Part shown: one piece after another, positions 27,090-37,000 of the stretch
Layout: each line of letters starts with the position of its first letter
How positions within the stretch are numbered: position 1 is the first letter of the stretch
Assembly: GCF_024497955.1 (NCBI RefSeq)
Contig: NZ_JANHKP010000003.1
Span: 1 to 64,000 of the forward strand
Source: Streptomyces sp. C10-9-1
GTDB lineage: Bacteria > Actinomycetota > Actinomycetes > Streptomycetales > Streptomycetaceae
Reading direction: 5' to 3'
DNA: 64,000 bases
Notes under the pieces: model-generated
What the model saw: the letters and a program-made list of their open reading frames with translations, nothing else
What the model was told of the DNA's origin: nothing
Database searches by the model: none
Program-made: the position numbers and the translations under genes

Positions 27090-29003
27090 ATGCGCCTGCC
27101 TGCATTAGCCCGCACTCCGTGGCACCGCACCCCCGCTCGCCGCGCCCCCGTCCGGCGCGCTCCCGTCTTCCGCGCCTCCGCCGTGGCGGCCGCACTCGCC
27201 GCCCTGCTGCTCCCCGCCCTGCCCTCCCCCGCAGCCGCCTCGCACCCTCCTGCCCACGCACCCGCCGCCGCACCGGGCCGGACCGCCGCCGGCGACGGGG
27301 AGCGCCGGGTGCTCACCGTCGCCGTCTCGCAGAGCGTCGACTCGCTCAGCCCGTTCCTGGCCCAGCGCCTGGTCAGCACCTCGATCCACCGCCTCGCCTA
27401 CGAGTACCTGACCAACTACGACCCCGCCGACGGCCGCACCGTCCCGGGCTTCGCCACCGCCTGGAAGGCCTCGGCGGACAAGCTCACCTGGACGTTCACC
27501 ATCCGCTCCGACTCGACCTGGTCCGACGGGCGGCCCGCCACCGCCGAGGACGCCGCCTGGACCTTCACCACGATGATGCGGGACCGGGACGCCGCCACCG
27601 CGAACGGCAGTTTCACCGCCAACTTCCGCAAGGTCACGGCGCCCGACCCGAGGACCCTGGTCATCGAGCTGAAGAAGCCCCAGGCGACGATGACCGCGCT
27701 GGACGTGCCGATCGTGCCCCGGCACGTCTGGGAGAAGGTCGACGACTTCGCCGCTTTCGGCAACGACGCCGCCTTCCCCGTGGTGGGCAACGGGCCCTTC
27801 GTGATCACCGGCTTCGAGGTGGACCGCTTCATCCGGCTGGAGGCCAACAAGGACTTCTGGCGCGGCGCGCCCGGCTTCGACGAACTGGTCTTCCGCTACT
27901 ACAAGGACGGGGACGCGGCGGTGTCCGCGCTGCGCAAGGGGGAGGTCTCCTTCGTGCAGGGGCTCACCCCCGCCCAGGCGGACTCGCTGGAGGACGCGGC
28001 GGACATCGCGGTCAACGACGCGCCCGGGCGCCGCTTCCTGGCCCTGGCCGTCAACCCGGGCGCCCGCGCCCAGGACGGCACGTCCTTCGGCAACGGCCAC
28101 CCCGCGCTGCTCGACCCCGACGTACGCAGGGCGCTCTTCCACGCCGTGGACCGCACCGCGCTCGTCGGCAGGGTCTTCCAGGGGCACGCGGTGGAGGGCG
28201 AGGGGTACATACCTCCTCGCTTCTCGCAGTACTTCTGGAAGCCCGCACCCGACCGGCGCATAGGCCACGACCCGCAGCGCGCGGCACGGCTGCTGGACGA
28301 GGCGGGGTACCGCAAGGACGGGGACGGCCGCCGCGCAGGTCCCGACGGCAGACCGCTGGAGCTGCGGCTGCTGTGCCACGCGACGGACCCCAACGACAAG
28401 GCGGTGGGCCGCTACCTCCGGGAGTGGTGGGGCGCGTTGGGCATCACGCTCACCGTCGAGTGCCTGGACAACGTCTCCGACCCGTGGCTGAAGGGGGACT
28501 ACGACCTCGCCTTCGACGGCTGGTCGGTCAACCCCGACCCGGACTTCGTGCTCTCCATCCACACCTGCGCCGCCCTGCCGGAGACCCCCGGGGCGAGCGG
28601 CGCGACGGACAACTTCATCTGCGACCGGACCTACGACGAGCTGTACGAGCGGCAGGCGGCCGAGTACGACCCGGAGAAGAGGGCCGCGCTGGTCAGGCGG
28701 ATGCAGTCGCGGCTCTACGACACGGGGTACATGAACATCCTGGCCTACCCGAACGCGATGGAGGCCTACCGGACCGACCACATCGCCTCCCTCACCACAA
28801 TGCCGGAGGCAGCCGGGAACATCTACGGGCAGGACGGCTACTGGAGCTGGTGGTCGGCCGAGCCGGCCGCCCCCCGCGAGGCCTCCGGCGGCGGCGCGGC
28901 CACCGGGTTCGCGCTCGGCGCCGGGGCGGCCGTGCTGCTGGCGGTGGCGGCCGGTTCGGTCGTGGTGATGCGCCGCCGGTCCACGGCGGACGACCGTGAG
29001 TAG
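27090..29003 (+). CDS. Peptide ABC transporter substrate-binding protein with C-terminal membrane anchor
   Basis: 637-residue family-5 solute-binding protein (DppA/OppA type). The N-terminus is basic, with a hydrophobic segment at about residues 30-50 ending PAAAS. There is no lipobox cysteine. The binding domain (about 70-590) shows family landmarks such as PVVGNGPFVI and PDVRRALFHAVDR. A hydrophobic helix near the C-terminus (about 605-628) is followed by MRRRSTADDRE. The protein is therefore probably held at the membrane by its C-terminus instead of by lipid. ATG at 27090 with GAGG upstream. It is the first gene of a five-gene importer operon. Confidence 0.9.
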   Translation: MRLPALARTPWHRTPARRAPVRRAPVFRASAVAAALAALLLPALPSPAAASHPPAHAPAAAPGRTAAGDGERRVLTVAVSQSVDSLSPFLAQRLVSTSIHRLAYEYLTNYDPADGRTVPGFATAWKASADKLTWTFTIRSDSTWSDGRPATAEDAAWTFTTMMRDRDAATANGSFTANFRKVTAPDPRTLVIELKKPQATMTALDVPIVPRHVWEKVDDFAAFGNDAAFPVVGNGPFVITGFEVDRFIRLEANKDFWRGAPGFDELVFRYYKDGDAAVSALRKGEVSFVQGLTPAQADSLEDAADIAVNDAPGRRFLALAVNPGARAQDGTSFGNGHPALLDPDVRRALFHAVDRTALVGRVFQGHAVEGEGYIPPRFSQYFWKPAPDRRIGHDPQRAARLLDEAGYRKDGDGRRAGPDGRPLELRLLCHATDPNDKAVGRYLREWWGALGITLTVECLDNVSDPWLKGDYDLAFDGWSVNPDPDFVLSIHTCAALPETPGASGATDNFICDRTYDELYERQAAEYDPEKRAALVRRMQSRLYDTGYMNILAYPNAMEAYRTDHIASLTTMPEAAGNIYGQDGYWSWWSAEPAAPREASGGGAATGFALGAGAAVLLAVAAGSVVVMRRRSTADDRE

Positions 29004-29018
29004 CCGGGCGGCACTCCG

Positions 29019-30062
29019 GTGAGCGCCGCCGCGGGCGGCGCCGCGACCGCCCCCGCGGTGGGGGCCCCGGGGGGCCGCGGGCGGATGCGCGCCTATGCGT
29101 CCCACGCGGCCGGTCGGCTCGGCGGGGCAGCCGTCTCGCTGGTGGCGGTCCTGGTCACGGGCTTCTTCCTCTTCCGCGTCGTCCCGGGCGACCCCGTGCG
29201 GGCCATGACGCACGGGATGCCCACCTCGGCCGAGCAGATGGACACCCTGCGCCGCCAGTTCGGCCTCGACCAGCCGCTGTGGCGGCAGTTCACCGACTAC
29301 TGCACCGGGGCCCTCACGGGGGATCTGGGCACCTCGTACCAGTTCCGCGCCCCGGTGGCGGAGCTGATCGCGGACCGGCTGCCGGCCACCCTGCTGCTGA
29401 CCGGCACGGCGGTCGTGCTGTACTCGGCGCTGGGGCTGTGGCTCGGCACCCGGTCGGCATGGCACCGCGGCGGGCCCGGGGACCGGATCAACACCGGTGT
29501 GGCGCTGACCCTGTGGTCGATCCCCTCCTTCTGGCTGGGCCTGCTGCTGATCACGGTCCTCTCGGTGGGGGTGGGGCCGCTGCCCGGGCTGTTCCCGACG
29601 GGCGGGATGGACTCCGGGGACACGGCCGGAGCGGCCCGTGTCCTCGACACCGCCCACCACATGGTCCTGCCCGTGCTGACGCTGGTCGCGGTCGGCTACG
29701 CGCAGACCCTGCTGGTGATGCGCTCCTCACTGCTGGACGAGATGGGCGGGGACTACCTCACCACCGCCCGCGCCAAGGGCCTGCGGGACGCGGCCGTGCG
29801 CCGCCGCCACGCCGTGCCCAACGCGCTGCTGCCCACGGTGACCATGGTCTTCATCAACCTGGGCCATGTGGCCGCGGGTTCGATCCTGGTCGAGACGGTG
29901 TTCTCCTGGCCGGGTCTCGGCGGGCTGTTCTACCAGGCGCTGAGCGTGCCCGACCTGCCCCTGGTCCAGGGGCTGTTCCTCGTCTTCGCCGGAGCCATGA
30001 TCCTGATGAACCTGCTGGCGGACCTGCTGTATCCGCTGCTCGACCCCCGGGTGGCACGATGA
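29019..30062 (+). CDS. Peptide ABC transporter permease (DppB-like)
   Basis: 347-residue permease with six predicted membrane helices. The first follows a 30-residue cytoplasmic N-terminus. The EAA-type loop (DYLTTARAKGLRDAAVRRRH) contacts the ATPases. Signature GDLGTSYQFRAPV and the C-terminal VETVFSWPGLGGLF are typical of DppB/OppB. GTG start at 29019. The stop overlaps the next permease start as ATGA. Confidence 0.92.
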   Translation: MSAAAGGAATAPAVGAPGGRGRMRAYASHAAGRLGGAAVSLVAVLVTGFFLFRVVPGDPVRAMTHGMPTSAEQMDTLRRQFGLDQPLWRQFTDYCTGALTGDLGTSYQFRAPVAELIADRLPATLLLTGTAVVLYSALGLWLGTRSAWHRGGPGDRINTGVALTLWSIPSFWLGLLLITVLSVGVGPLPGLFPTGGMDSGDTAGAARVLDTAHHMVLPVLTLVAVGYAQTLLVMRSSLLDEMGGDYLTTARAKGLRDAAVRRRHAVPNALLPTVTMVFINLGHVAAGSILVETVFSWPGLGGLFYQALSVPDLPLVQGLFLVFAGAMILMNLLADLLYPLLDPRVAR

Positions 30063-31009
30063 CCGCGGGTCCCGGGCCGGGGGCCGTCCCCTCCCCCGCC
30101 GCGGAGGGCGACGGGGTACCGACGGCCCGGGCGCTGGCCCGGGCCCGCCGCCGCCGCTCCGCGGCGCGCTTCCTCGCGGCGTACCGCGCCCACCGCGGCG
30201 GCGTCGCCGGGCTCGGCGCCCTGGTGCTGATCGGGATCCTGGCGCTCGGGGCACCGCTGCTCGTCGGCTCCGGAGTGCGCAGCGTCGCCGACGCCCCCGG
30301 CTCCGCGCTGGAGCCGCCGAGCGCCCGGTTCCCCCTCGGGACGGACCGCTTCGGGCGGTCGCTGCTGGGGCTGCTGGTGTGGGGCGCCCGGATCTCCCTG
30401 ACGGTGGGCCTGCTCGCGGCGGTGCTGTCGGTGGCCATCGGCACGCTGGTGGGGATCATCGCGGGGCACTTCGGCGGGTGGCCCGCCACCGTGCTGATGC
30501 GGGTCACCGACTGGTTCCTGGTGATGCCCACCCTGGTCCTGGCGATCGTGCTGGCGACGGTGATGTCGCGCGGCGTCGCGACGGTGGTCGTCGCGATCGG
30601 CGTCACCAGCTGGCCGACGACCGCGCGCCTGGTGCGCGCCCAGACGATCGCCGTGGAGTCGCGCCCGTACATCGAGCGGGCCAGGGCCCTCGGGGGCGGC
30701 CACGGGCATGTGATGCGGCGGCACGTGCTGCCCAACGTGATGCCGCTGGTCCTGGCGCAGACGACGCTGGGCATCTCCGGGGCGATCCTCACCGAGGCGA
30801 CCCTGGCCTTCCTGGGACTGGGCGACCCGACGGTCGTCTCCTGGGGCGGCATGCTCCAGGACGCCCGTGAGGCGGGGGCCGTCTCCTCCGGCCACTGGTG
30901 GTACCTGGCACCGCCGGGCATCGCCATCGCGGTGGTGGCGCTGGCGTTCACCCTGTGCGGGCGTGCCGTGGAATCGGTGCTCAACCCGAGGCTGGGGGTG
31001 GGGCGGTGA
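30059..31009 (+). CDS. Peptide ABC transporter permease (DppC-like)
   Basis: 316-residue permease with six predicted membrane helices. The hallmark GTDRFGRSLLGLLVWGARIS precedes the second helix, and the EAA loop reads YIERARALGGGHGHVMRRH. LTEATLAFLGLGDP near the end is typical of DppC/OppC. ATG at 30059 lies in a 4-bp overlap with the DppB-like gene. Its stop in turn overlaps the first ATPase start, showing strict translational coupling. Confidence 0.92.
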   Translation: MTAGPGPGAVPSPAAEGDGVPTARALARARRRRSAARFLAAYRAHRGGVAGLGALVLIGILALGAPLLVGSGVRSVADAPGSALEPPSARFPLGTDRFGRSLLGLLVWGARISLTVGLLAAVLSVAIGTLVGIIAGHFGGWPATVLMRVTDWFLVMPTLVLAIVLATVMSRGVATVVVAIGVTSWPTTARLVRAQTIAVESRPYIERARALGGGHGHVMRRHVLPNVMPLVLAQTTLGISGAILTEATLAFLGLGDPTVVSWGGMLQDAREAGAVSSGHWWYLAPPGIAIAVVALAFTLCGRAVESVLNPRLGVGR

Positions 31010-31983
31010 CGCTCCTGAGGGTCAGGGACCTGCGGGTGACCTACGGTTCGGGCGCGGGGGCCGTGCCCGCGCTGCGCGGCGTGGACCTCTCCCTGGAGGC
31101 GGGGCGCACACTGGGCCTGGCGGGCGAGTCCGGCTGCGGCAAGTCGACCCTGGCGCTGGCACTGCTGCGGCTGCTGCCCGCCTCCGCCCGGACCACCGGC
31201 GAGGTGCTGCTCGCCGGTGAGGACGTCCTCACCATGCGGTGGGGGCGGCTGAGGGCGGTGCGCTGGGCGGGGGCGTCCATCGTCTTCCAGGGCGCGATGC
31301 ACTCGCTGAACGCCGTGCACCGCGTCGGTGACCAGATCGCCGAACCGGTCCTGCTGCACGAGGGCGTCTCCCCCGGCGAGGCGCGCTCCCGGGCAAACGT
31401 GCTGCTCCGCCAGGTCGGACTGCCCGCCTCCCGGGCGGACGCCTATCCGCACGAGCTCTCCGGCGGCCAGCGCCAGCGCGTCATGATCGCCATGGCGCTG
31501 GCCTGCCGTCCGCGGCTGCTGGTCGCCGACGAGCCCACCACGGCGCTGGACGTGATGGTCCAGGCACAGGTGCTGCGGCTGATCGGCGGGCTGGTGGCCG
31601 GACAGGGCATCGCCCTGCTGATGATCAGCCACGACCTGGGGATGCTCGCACGGACCTGCGACACGCTCGCCGTGATGTACGCGGGGCGGATCGTCGAGGA
31701 GGGCCCCGCGCGGGCCGTCCACGAGGCGGCCCGGCACCCCTACGGCCGGGCGCTGTCCGCCGCCTTCCCCCGGATCGGCGACCCGGCCTCCCGCCGCGCC
31801 CCGCAGGGCCTCCCGGGAGATCCGCCCGACCCGGCGGCGCTGCCCGCCGGCTGCGCCTTCCATCCGCGCTGCCCCGTCGCCGTCGCGGCCTGCACCACCG
31901 AGGACCAGGTCCTGGTCGCGGCGGGCGAGGCCCACCGGGCGGCCTGTCTGCACCTCTCTGCCCCGGAGGCGAGTACACCGTGA
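31006..31983 (+). CDS. Peptide ABC transporter ATP-binding protein (DppD-like)
   Basis: 325-residue ABC ATPase. Walker A GESGCGKST (about 41-49), signature LSGGQRQRV, Walker B LLVADEPTTALD and the switch histidine in ISHDLG are intact. The C-terminal oligopeptide-transporter domain carries conserved cysteines (GCAFHPRCPVAVAAC), as in DppD/OppD. GTG at 31006 overlaps the DppC-like stop (GTGA). It pairs with the next ATPase. Confidence 0.93.
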   Translation: MTLLRVRDLRVTYGSGAGAVPALRGVDLSLEAGRTLGLAGESGCGKSTLALALLRLLPASARTTGEVLLAGEDVLTMRWGRLRAVRWAGASIVFQGAMHSLNAVHRVGDQIAEPVLLHEGVSPGEARSRANVLLRQVGLPASRADAYPHELSGGQRQRVMIAMALACRPRLLVADEPTTALDVMVQAQVLRLIGGLVAGQGIALLMISHDLGMLARTCDTLAVMYAGRIVEEGPARAVHEAARHPYGRALSAAFPRIGDPASRRAPQGLPGDPPDPAALPAGCAFHPRCPVAVAACTTEDQVLVAAGEAHRAACLHLSAPEASTP

Positions 31984-32960
31984 CCGCACCCGCCCTGCTG
32001 TCCGCCACCGGCCTGCGCGTCGCCTTCCCCGGGCGGCGGGGCACGGCTGCCGCCCGGGCGGTCGACGGCGTCGACCTGGACGTCGGACGCGGGGAGATCG
32101 TCGCCCTGGTCGGCGAGTCCGGCTGCGGGAAGAGCACCCTCGCCCGTGCGCTGCTGGGACTGGTCGCCCCCACGGCGGGGCGGGTCCTCTTCGACGGGCG
32201 GGAGCCGGGACGCGGCACCCGGGCGCTGAAGGAGTACCGCAGACGGGTGCAGCTGGTGCTCCAGGACCCCAACGGCTCCCTCAACCCCCGGCACACGGTG
32301 TACGAGGCGGTCGCCGAGGGGCTGCGGATCCACGGCCTGAGGGGGGACGAGCGGGCCGCCGTCGCAGGGGCGCTGGCGAGGGCCGGGCTGCGTCCGCCGG
32401 AGCGGTACCTGCTGCGCCACCCCCATGAGCTGTCCGGGGGGCAGCGCCAGCGAGTGGTGATCGCGGGGGCTCTGGTGCTGGGCCCGGAGCTGATCGTCGC
32501 GGACGAGCCAGCGGCCTCGCTGGACGCCTCGGTACGCGGCGAGATCCTCGCGCTGCTGCTGCGGCTGCGCGGGGAACTCGGCCTGTCGGCCCTGGTGGTG
32601 ACGCACGATCTGGGGCTCGCCTGGAACGTGGCGGACCGGGTGGCGGTGATGTACCTGGGGCGGATCGTGGAGTCCGGGCCGGTGGAGGAGGTGCTGACGG
32701 CACCGCGGCACCCCTACACCCGGGCGCTGCTGTCGGTGCTGCCGGAGTCGGGGGCCGAGCCGGTGGTCCTGGAGGGCGAGCCGCCGGACGCCTCACGGAT
32801 CCCGGCGGGGTGCCGGTTCCACGTCCGCTGCCCGGTGCTGGCGTCCGGGGCGGCGGAGCGGGCCGGGGTGGCGCGGGCGTGCCGCGGGACGGAGCTGCCG
32901 GTCCTGCCGGGCGGCCCGGCCCCGCGGGTGGCCTGCCACTGGGCGGCCGCCGGGGCGTGA
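31980..32960 (+). CDS. Peptide ABC transporter ATP-binding protein (DppF-like)
   Basis: 326-residue ABC ATPase, the second nucleotide-binding subunit of the importer. Walker A GESGCGKST, signature LSGGQRQRV, Walker B LIVADEPAASLD and THDLG are intact. The C-terminal cysteine-rich segment GCRFHVRCPVLASG is typical of the family. GTG at 31980 overlaps the preceding stop. It is the last gene of the operon and ends about 100 bp before the convergent ribF stop. Confidence 0.93.
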   Translation: MTAPALLSATGLRVAFPGRRGTAAARAVDGVDLDVGRGEIVALVGESGCGKSTLARALLGLVAPTAGRVLFDGREPGRGTRALKEYRRRVQLVLQDPNGSLNPRHTVYEAVAEGLRIHGLRGDERAAVAGALARAGLRPPERYLLRHPHELSGGQRQRVVIAGALVLGPELIVADEPAASLDASVRGEILALLLRLRGELGLSALVVTHDLGLAWNVADRVAVMYLGRIVESGPVEEVLTAPRHPYTRALLSVLPESGAEPVVLEGEPPDASRIPAGCRFHVRCPVLASGAAERAGVARACRGTELPVLPGGPAPRVACHWAAAGA

Positions 32961-33059
32961 CGGTCGGACGTCCGCGGGGCGGTGCGCTGGCCGGCCGCCC
33001 GGGGGCTCCGGGCGGCGGTCAGCGGCGCCCGGCGGTCCGGGGCATGCGCCGGGCGGTGC

Positions 33060-34034
33060 TCAGGCGCCGCCGCCCGGGGCACCGGCCCCGTCGGCGTCGG
33101 CGACGAGCTGCCGGCAGCGGGTGACGTCGGCGGCCATCGCGACCAGCAGGGCGTCGATCGAGTCGAACTTCCGCTGGCCCCGCACGTACGCCAGGAAGTC
33201 CACGGTCACGTGCAGTCCGTAGAGGTCGAGGCCGACCCGGTCGATGGCGTAGGCCTCGACCGTCCGCTCGGTGCCGTCGAACTGGGGGTTGGTCCCGACG
33301 GAGATGGCCGCGGGCATCCGCTCGCCGTCGGCGGTGAGCCATCCGGCGTAGACGCCGTCGGCGGGTACGGCGGTGTGCGGGAGGGTCTCCACGTTGGCCG
33401 TCGGGAAGCCCAGTTCGCGCCCGCGCTGGGCGCCCCGGACCACCACGCCCTCGACCCGGTGCGGGCGGCCGAGGATCTCCGCGGCGCCGGTCATGTCGCC
33501 CTCGGCGACCAGCCGGCGGGTGAGCGTGGAGGAGAAGGGCTCCCCGCCGCCCGCCTCGCCGCGCACGAACAGGTCGACGACCTCGACCTCGTAGTCGTAG
33601 GTGCGGCCGAGTTCGGTCAGGTACGCCACGTCCCCCGCGGCCTTGTGGCCGAAGCGGAAGTTGGGGCCCTCGACGACGGCCCGGGCGTGCAGCTTGTCGA
33701 CGAGGACCTTCACGATGAAGTCGGCGGGCGACAACCGGGAGAAGTCCGGGGTGAAGGGCAGGACGAGCACGGCGTCGACCCCGAGCGCGGCCATCAGCTC
33801 GGCGCGGCGGTGATGCGGGGCGAGCAGCGGCGGATGGCTGCCCGGCCGCACCACCTCGCTGGGGTGCGGCTCGAAGGTGACGACGACGACGGGCACGCCC
33901 AGTTCGCGCGCCCGCTCCACGGCACGGCCGATGATCAGCTGGTGGCCGCGGTGCACCCCGTCGTAGGAGCCGATGGTGACGACGCTGCGCCCCCAGTCCT
34001 GGGGGATGTCCTCCAAGCCACGCCAGCGCTGCAC
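33060..34034 (-). CDS. ribF: Bifunctional riboflavin kinase / FAD synthetase
   Basis: 324-residue enzyme making FMN and then FAD from riboflavin. The N-terminal adenylyltransferase domain (about residues 15-185) has the nucleotidyl-transferase motif YDGVHRGHQ. The C-terminal riboflavin kinase domain (about 185-305) has GRELGFPTANV and the kinase motif TNPQFDGTERTVEAY. Start at 34032-34034. Its first 100 bp overlap, in another frame, the 3' end of the long gene upstream, so expression may be coupled to it. The tail is Ala/Gly-rich. Confidence 0.95.
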   Translation of the reverse strand: MQRWRGLEDIPQDWGRSVVTIGSYDGVHRGHQLIIGRAVERARELGVPVVVVTFEPHPSEVVRPGSHPPLLAPHHRRAELMAALGVDAVLVLPFTPDFSRLSPADFIVKVLVDKLHARAVVEGPNFRFGHKAAGDVAYLTELGRTYDYEVEVVDLFVRGEAGGGEPFSSTLTRRLVAEGDMTGAAEILGRPHRVEGVVVRGAQRGRELGFPTANVETLPHTAVPADGVYAGWLTADGERMPAAISVGTNPQFDGTERTVEAYAIDRVGLDLYGLHVTVDFLAYVRGQRKFDSIDALLVAMAADVTRCRQLVADADGAGAPGGGA

Positions 34035-37000
34035 TGTGACCGCTCCTCGCCCGAACCCGTGTTTTCGATGACCGACTGCGCAGGTCTAAGACTGCCATGC
34101 CCGCCGTCCGCCGTCGGCAGCGGCTCCGGCATCCGCGCCGGGCCGGCGGACAGCAGGCGCCAGGTCCGCGGTCCGGCGACCCTGGCCCATTCCTCCGGGT
34201 CCGCCGCGGCCCAGCTCTGCAGTGCGAGCGCGAAGGACGGCGCCCGGCGGGCCAGCTCCTCCAGCCTGCGGTCCAGCCGGGCGGCGCCGAGCGGGCAGCG
34301 GACCAGCAGCAGGGCCGTGCGGTGCACCAGGTGGCGCGCGAAGGGGCGGTCGGCCGGCTCCCGGTCCGCCGCCGTGCAGGAGAGGGCCGCGGTCGTCAGC
34401 ACCGCCTCCAGCACCTCCAGGTCCCGCGCCGCGTACTGCTCGTAGTGCAGCAGGACGTCGAGGAGTTCGGCCCTCAGCACCCGCGAGGCGGCGGTGCCCG
34501 GCGAGGCCAGTACGGGCGCCAGGGCGGCGCGCACCGCAGGGGGCCGGGCCCGGACGAGCCGGGTGACCAGCGGGAAGAGCACCGCCCGGTCGGGTGGCTG
34601 CTGTTCCAGGCGGTGGTCGACGTAGGCGGCGGCGTGGGCGGCGCCGTCCGGCCGGTGGTCGACGTACTCGCACACCAGGGCCGCGACGGGGCGCGCGGTG
34701 GCGGGTGTGGTGGCGGCGGCGAGCGCGGCCGTCAGGGCGGCGCCGTCGGCCGCGCCGGGGGCGAGGAGCCGGGCTCGGACGGCGGCGAGCACGGGAGTCG
34801 GGTGGGTGTCGAGGGCGGCGAGGACGGTGGCCGGGCCCGTGCCGCCGCGGAGGAAGCGGGCGAGGGCCTCCTCCAGATGGGCACCGCGGCTCTCCGGGTC
34901 GCGGACCAGCAGGTCGAGGGCGGGGGCCCGGTGGCGGGGCTCGCCCCGGGCCAGGAGCGACCGGGCGGCGGCGCGCAGCAGGGCGCGGTCGCTGCCCGCG
35001 GTGGCCCTCGCCGCGGCGGCGGCCAGATGGGAGGCCGCGGCGGCCCGGCGGCGCGGCCCGGGGTCGGTGGCCGCATGGTGCACGGCGCGGCAGTACGCGG
35101 TGGGGAGGTCGTCGGCGAGGGCGGCGAGCAGTTCCCGGGCCCGTGGGTGGCCGCTGTCGAGGAGCACCTGGGCCAGCGGCCCCGGGGCGTGGGCGCGCCG
35201 GGCGTAGAGCAGTGCCTGGGCGGCGGCGGCGACGGTGGGGCGGACCGCGGCGGACGGGTCGGCGGCGAGCGGGGTGTCGTCGTCGAACCAGTGGCACAGC
35301 AGCGGCTGGACGACCTCGGGGGCCGCCGCGAGGCGCTGCGCCGCGCGGTCGAGGTGGCGGGGGGCGCCGTGTGCCCGGTCGGGGGGCGGGTCGGCGGGGA
35401 CGAGGACGCGCAGCAGGGCGAAGCGGGTCTCCTCGCCGAGGGCGAGACCGTCCCAGAAGCCGGGGCCGAAGGTCTCCCGGTCGCCGGGCGTGGCGGCGGT
35501 GTGGCGGGCGAGGGCGTCGAGCACCTCGCGGCAGGGCTCCGCGTCGGGCAGGCCCGCCAGGGTCCCGGCGAGCAGGCGGGCCGCCCACCAGCGGGGCTCG
35601 TCCGCGGTGGGGCCGCCCAGGGTGCGCACCAGGCCGAGGAGGCGGCCGGTGAGGGCCGCGGGGCCCTGGCGGCGGGCGGCGAGCAGCAGGGCCTGGACGA
35701 GCGTTCCGGCCCGGTGGCGCGGCACGGGGGTGCCGGGGCCGGGAGTGTCGTGGACCAGGCTGCGAAGAGCTGCGTCGAGGTCGAGGTGGGCGCCCTGGAT
35801 CCAGTCCGCGAAGGCCTGGTGGCGGAACCGGTACCCGGTGCCGGCGGGGGTGAGCAGCCCTTCGGTGAGCACGGCGGCGGCCCAGCCGTCCCGCCAGGGG
35901 AACAGGGTCTCGAAGGCGGTGCCGTCCAGGCCGCCGCCGGAGGCGAGGCAGTGCCGGGCGGCCTCGTGGACGCGGCCCGCGGCGCGGGCGGCGAGGCGGC
36001 GCACCCGGCCGCCGCACGGCGGCCCCGCGGCGGTGGCGGCCACCCGCACGGCGATCCGCAGGCAGACCAGGTCCAGCCAGGCGGCGTGGACCTCGTCGCG
36101 TCCGGGCGTGCCGGGGACGGGGCCGGGCAGGGCGGCGTGCACCTCGGCGAGCAGCCGCAGGGTGAGCGGATGGCGGGCGTCGCGTTCGGCGAGGGCTCCC
36201 TCGGGCAGTCCCCAGGCCGCGCGCAGCCGCCGGGCCTGCTCGGCGCCGAGCAGGCCGAGGGTCGCGCGGTCGCGCGGACCGGCACCGTAGTGGGCGGCCG
36301 CCTCCTCGAAGTGCTCGGGGCCGCAGCCGAGGACGAGCCGGGCGCCGTGGCCGTCCAGCCATGCGCGGGAGCGGGCCGCCCAGGCGGCGAACCGGTCGCC
36401 GGACTGGGCGGGCATCTCCTCGGGGCCGTCGAGGACCACGAGGAGCGGGCGGCCCGCCGCCGCGGCCAGGAGTGCGACGTCCCCGGGGGCTGCGGGGGCC
36501 GGGGCGGGGCGCCCGTCGGCCGCGGCGGTGATCCGCCCCGCGCGGCGCAGCACGCGGGCGAGGGCGTCCGCGAGTGAGGCGTCCCCGGGTTCGGTGTCGG
36601 CCCCCCGCAGCCACAGGGTGGGGCCGGGGCGCGGTCCGCGGGCGCGCTCGGCGGCGAGGGCGGCGAGACGGGTGGTGCGCCCGGTCCCCGGGGCGCCGAC
36701 CACGGCGCGCACCGGGGCGTCCGGGCCGTGGAAGGCCGGGGGCGTGCAGGGGGCGCCGCGGCCGCCGTCCGGCGGCGCGGGGACGGTGGTGGCCGCGAGC
36801 AGCAGGACGGCGGCGAGGTTGAGGTCCCGCCCGTAGGCGGGGGCGCAGCCGGCGTTGCGGCGGAGGAGCTCGGCGAGCGGGTCCGCCTCCTCGGGCTCCT
36901 CGGGTCCGGCCGCGCCGGCCGGACCGGAGCGGTGCCGCGGGGCGGGCGGGGCCAGCAGGCGACGGGCGGGCACGGTGGTGCGGTGGGCGGGCGGGCGTCC

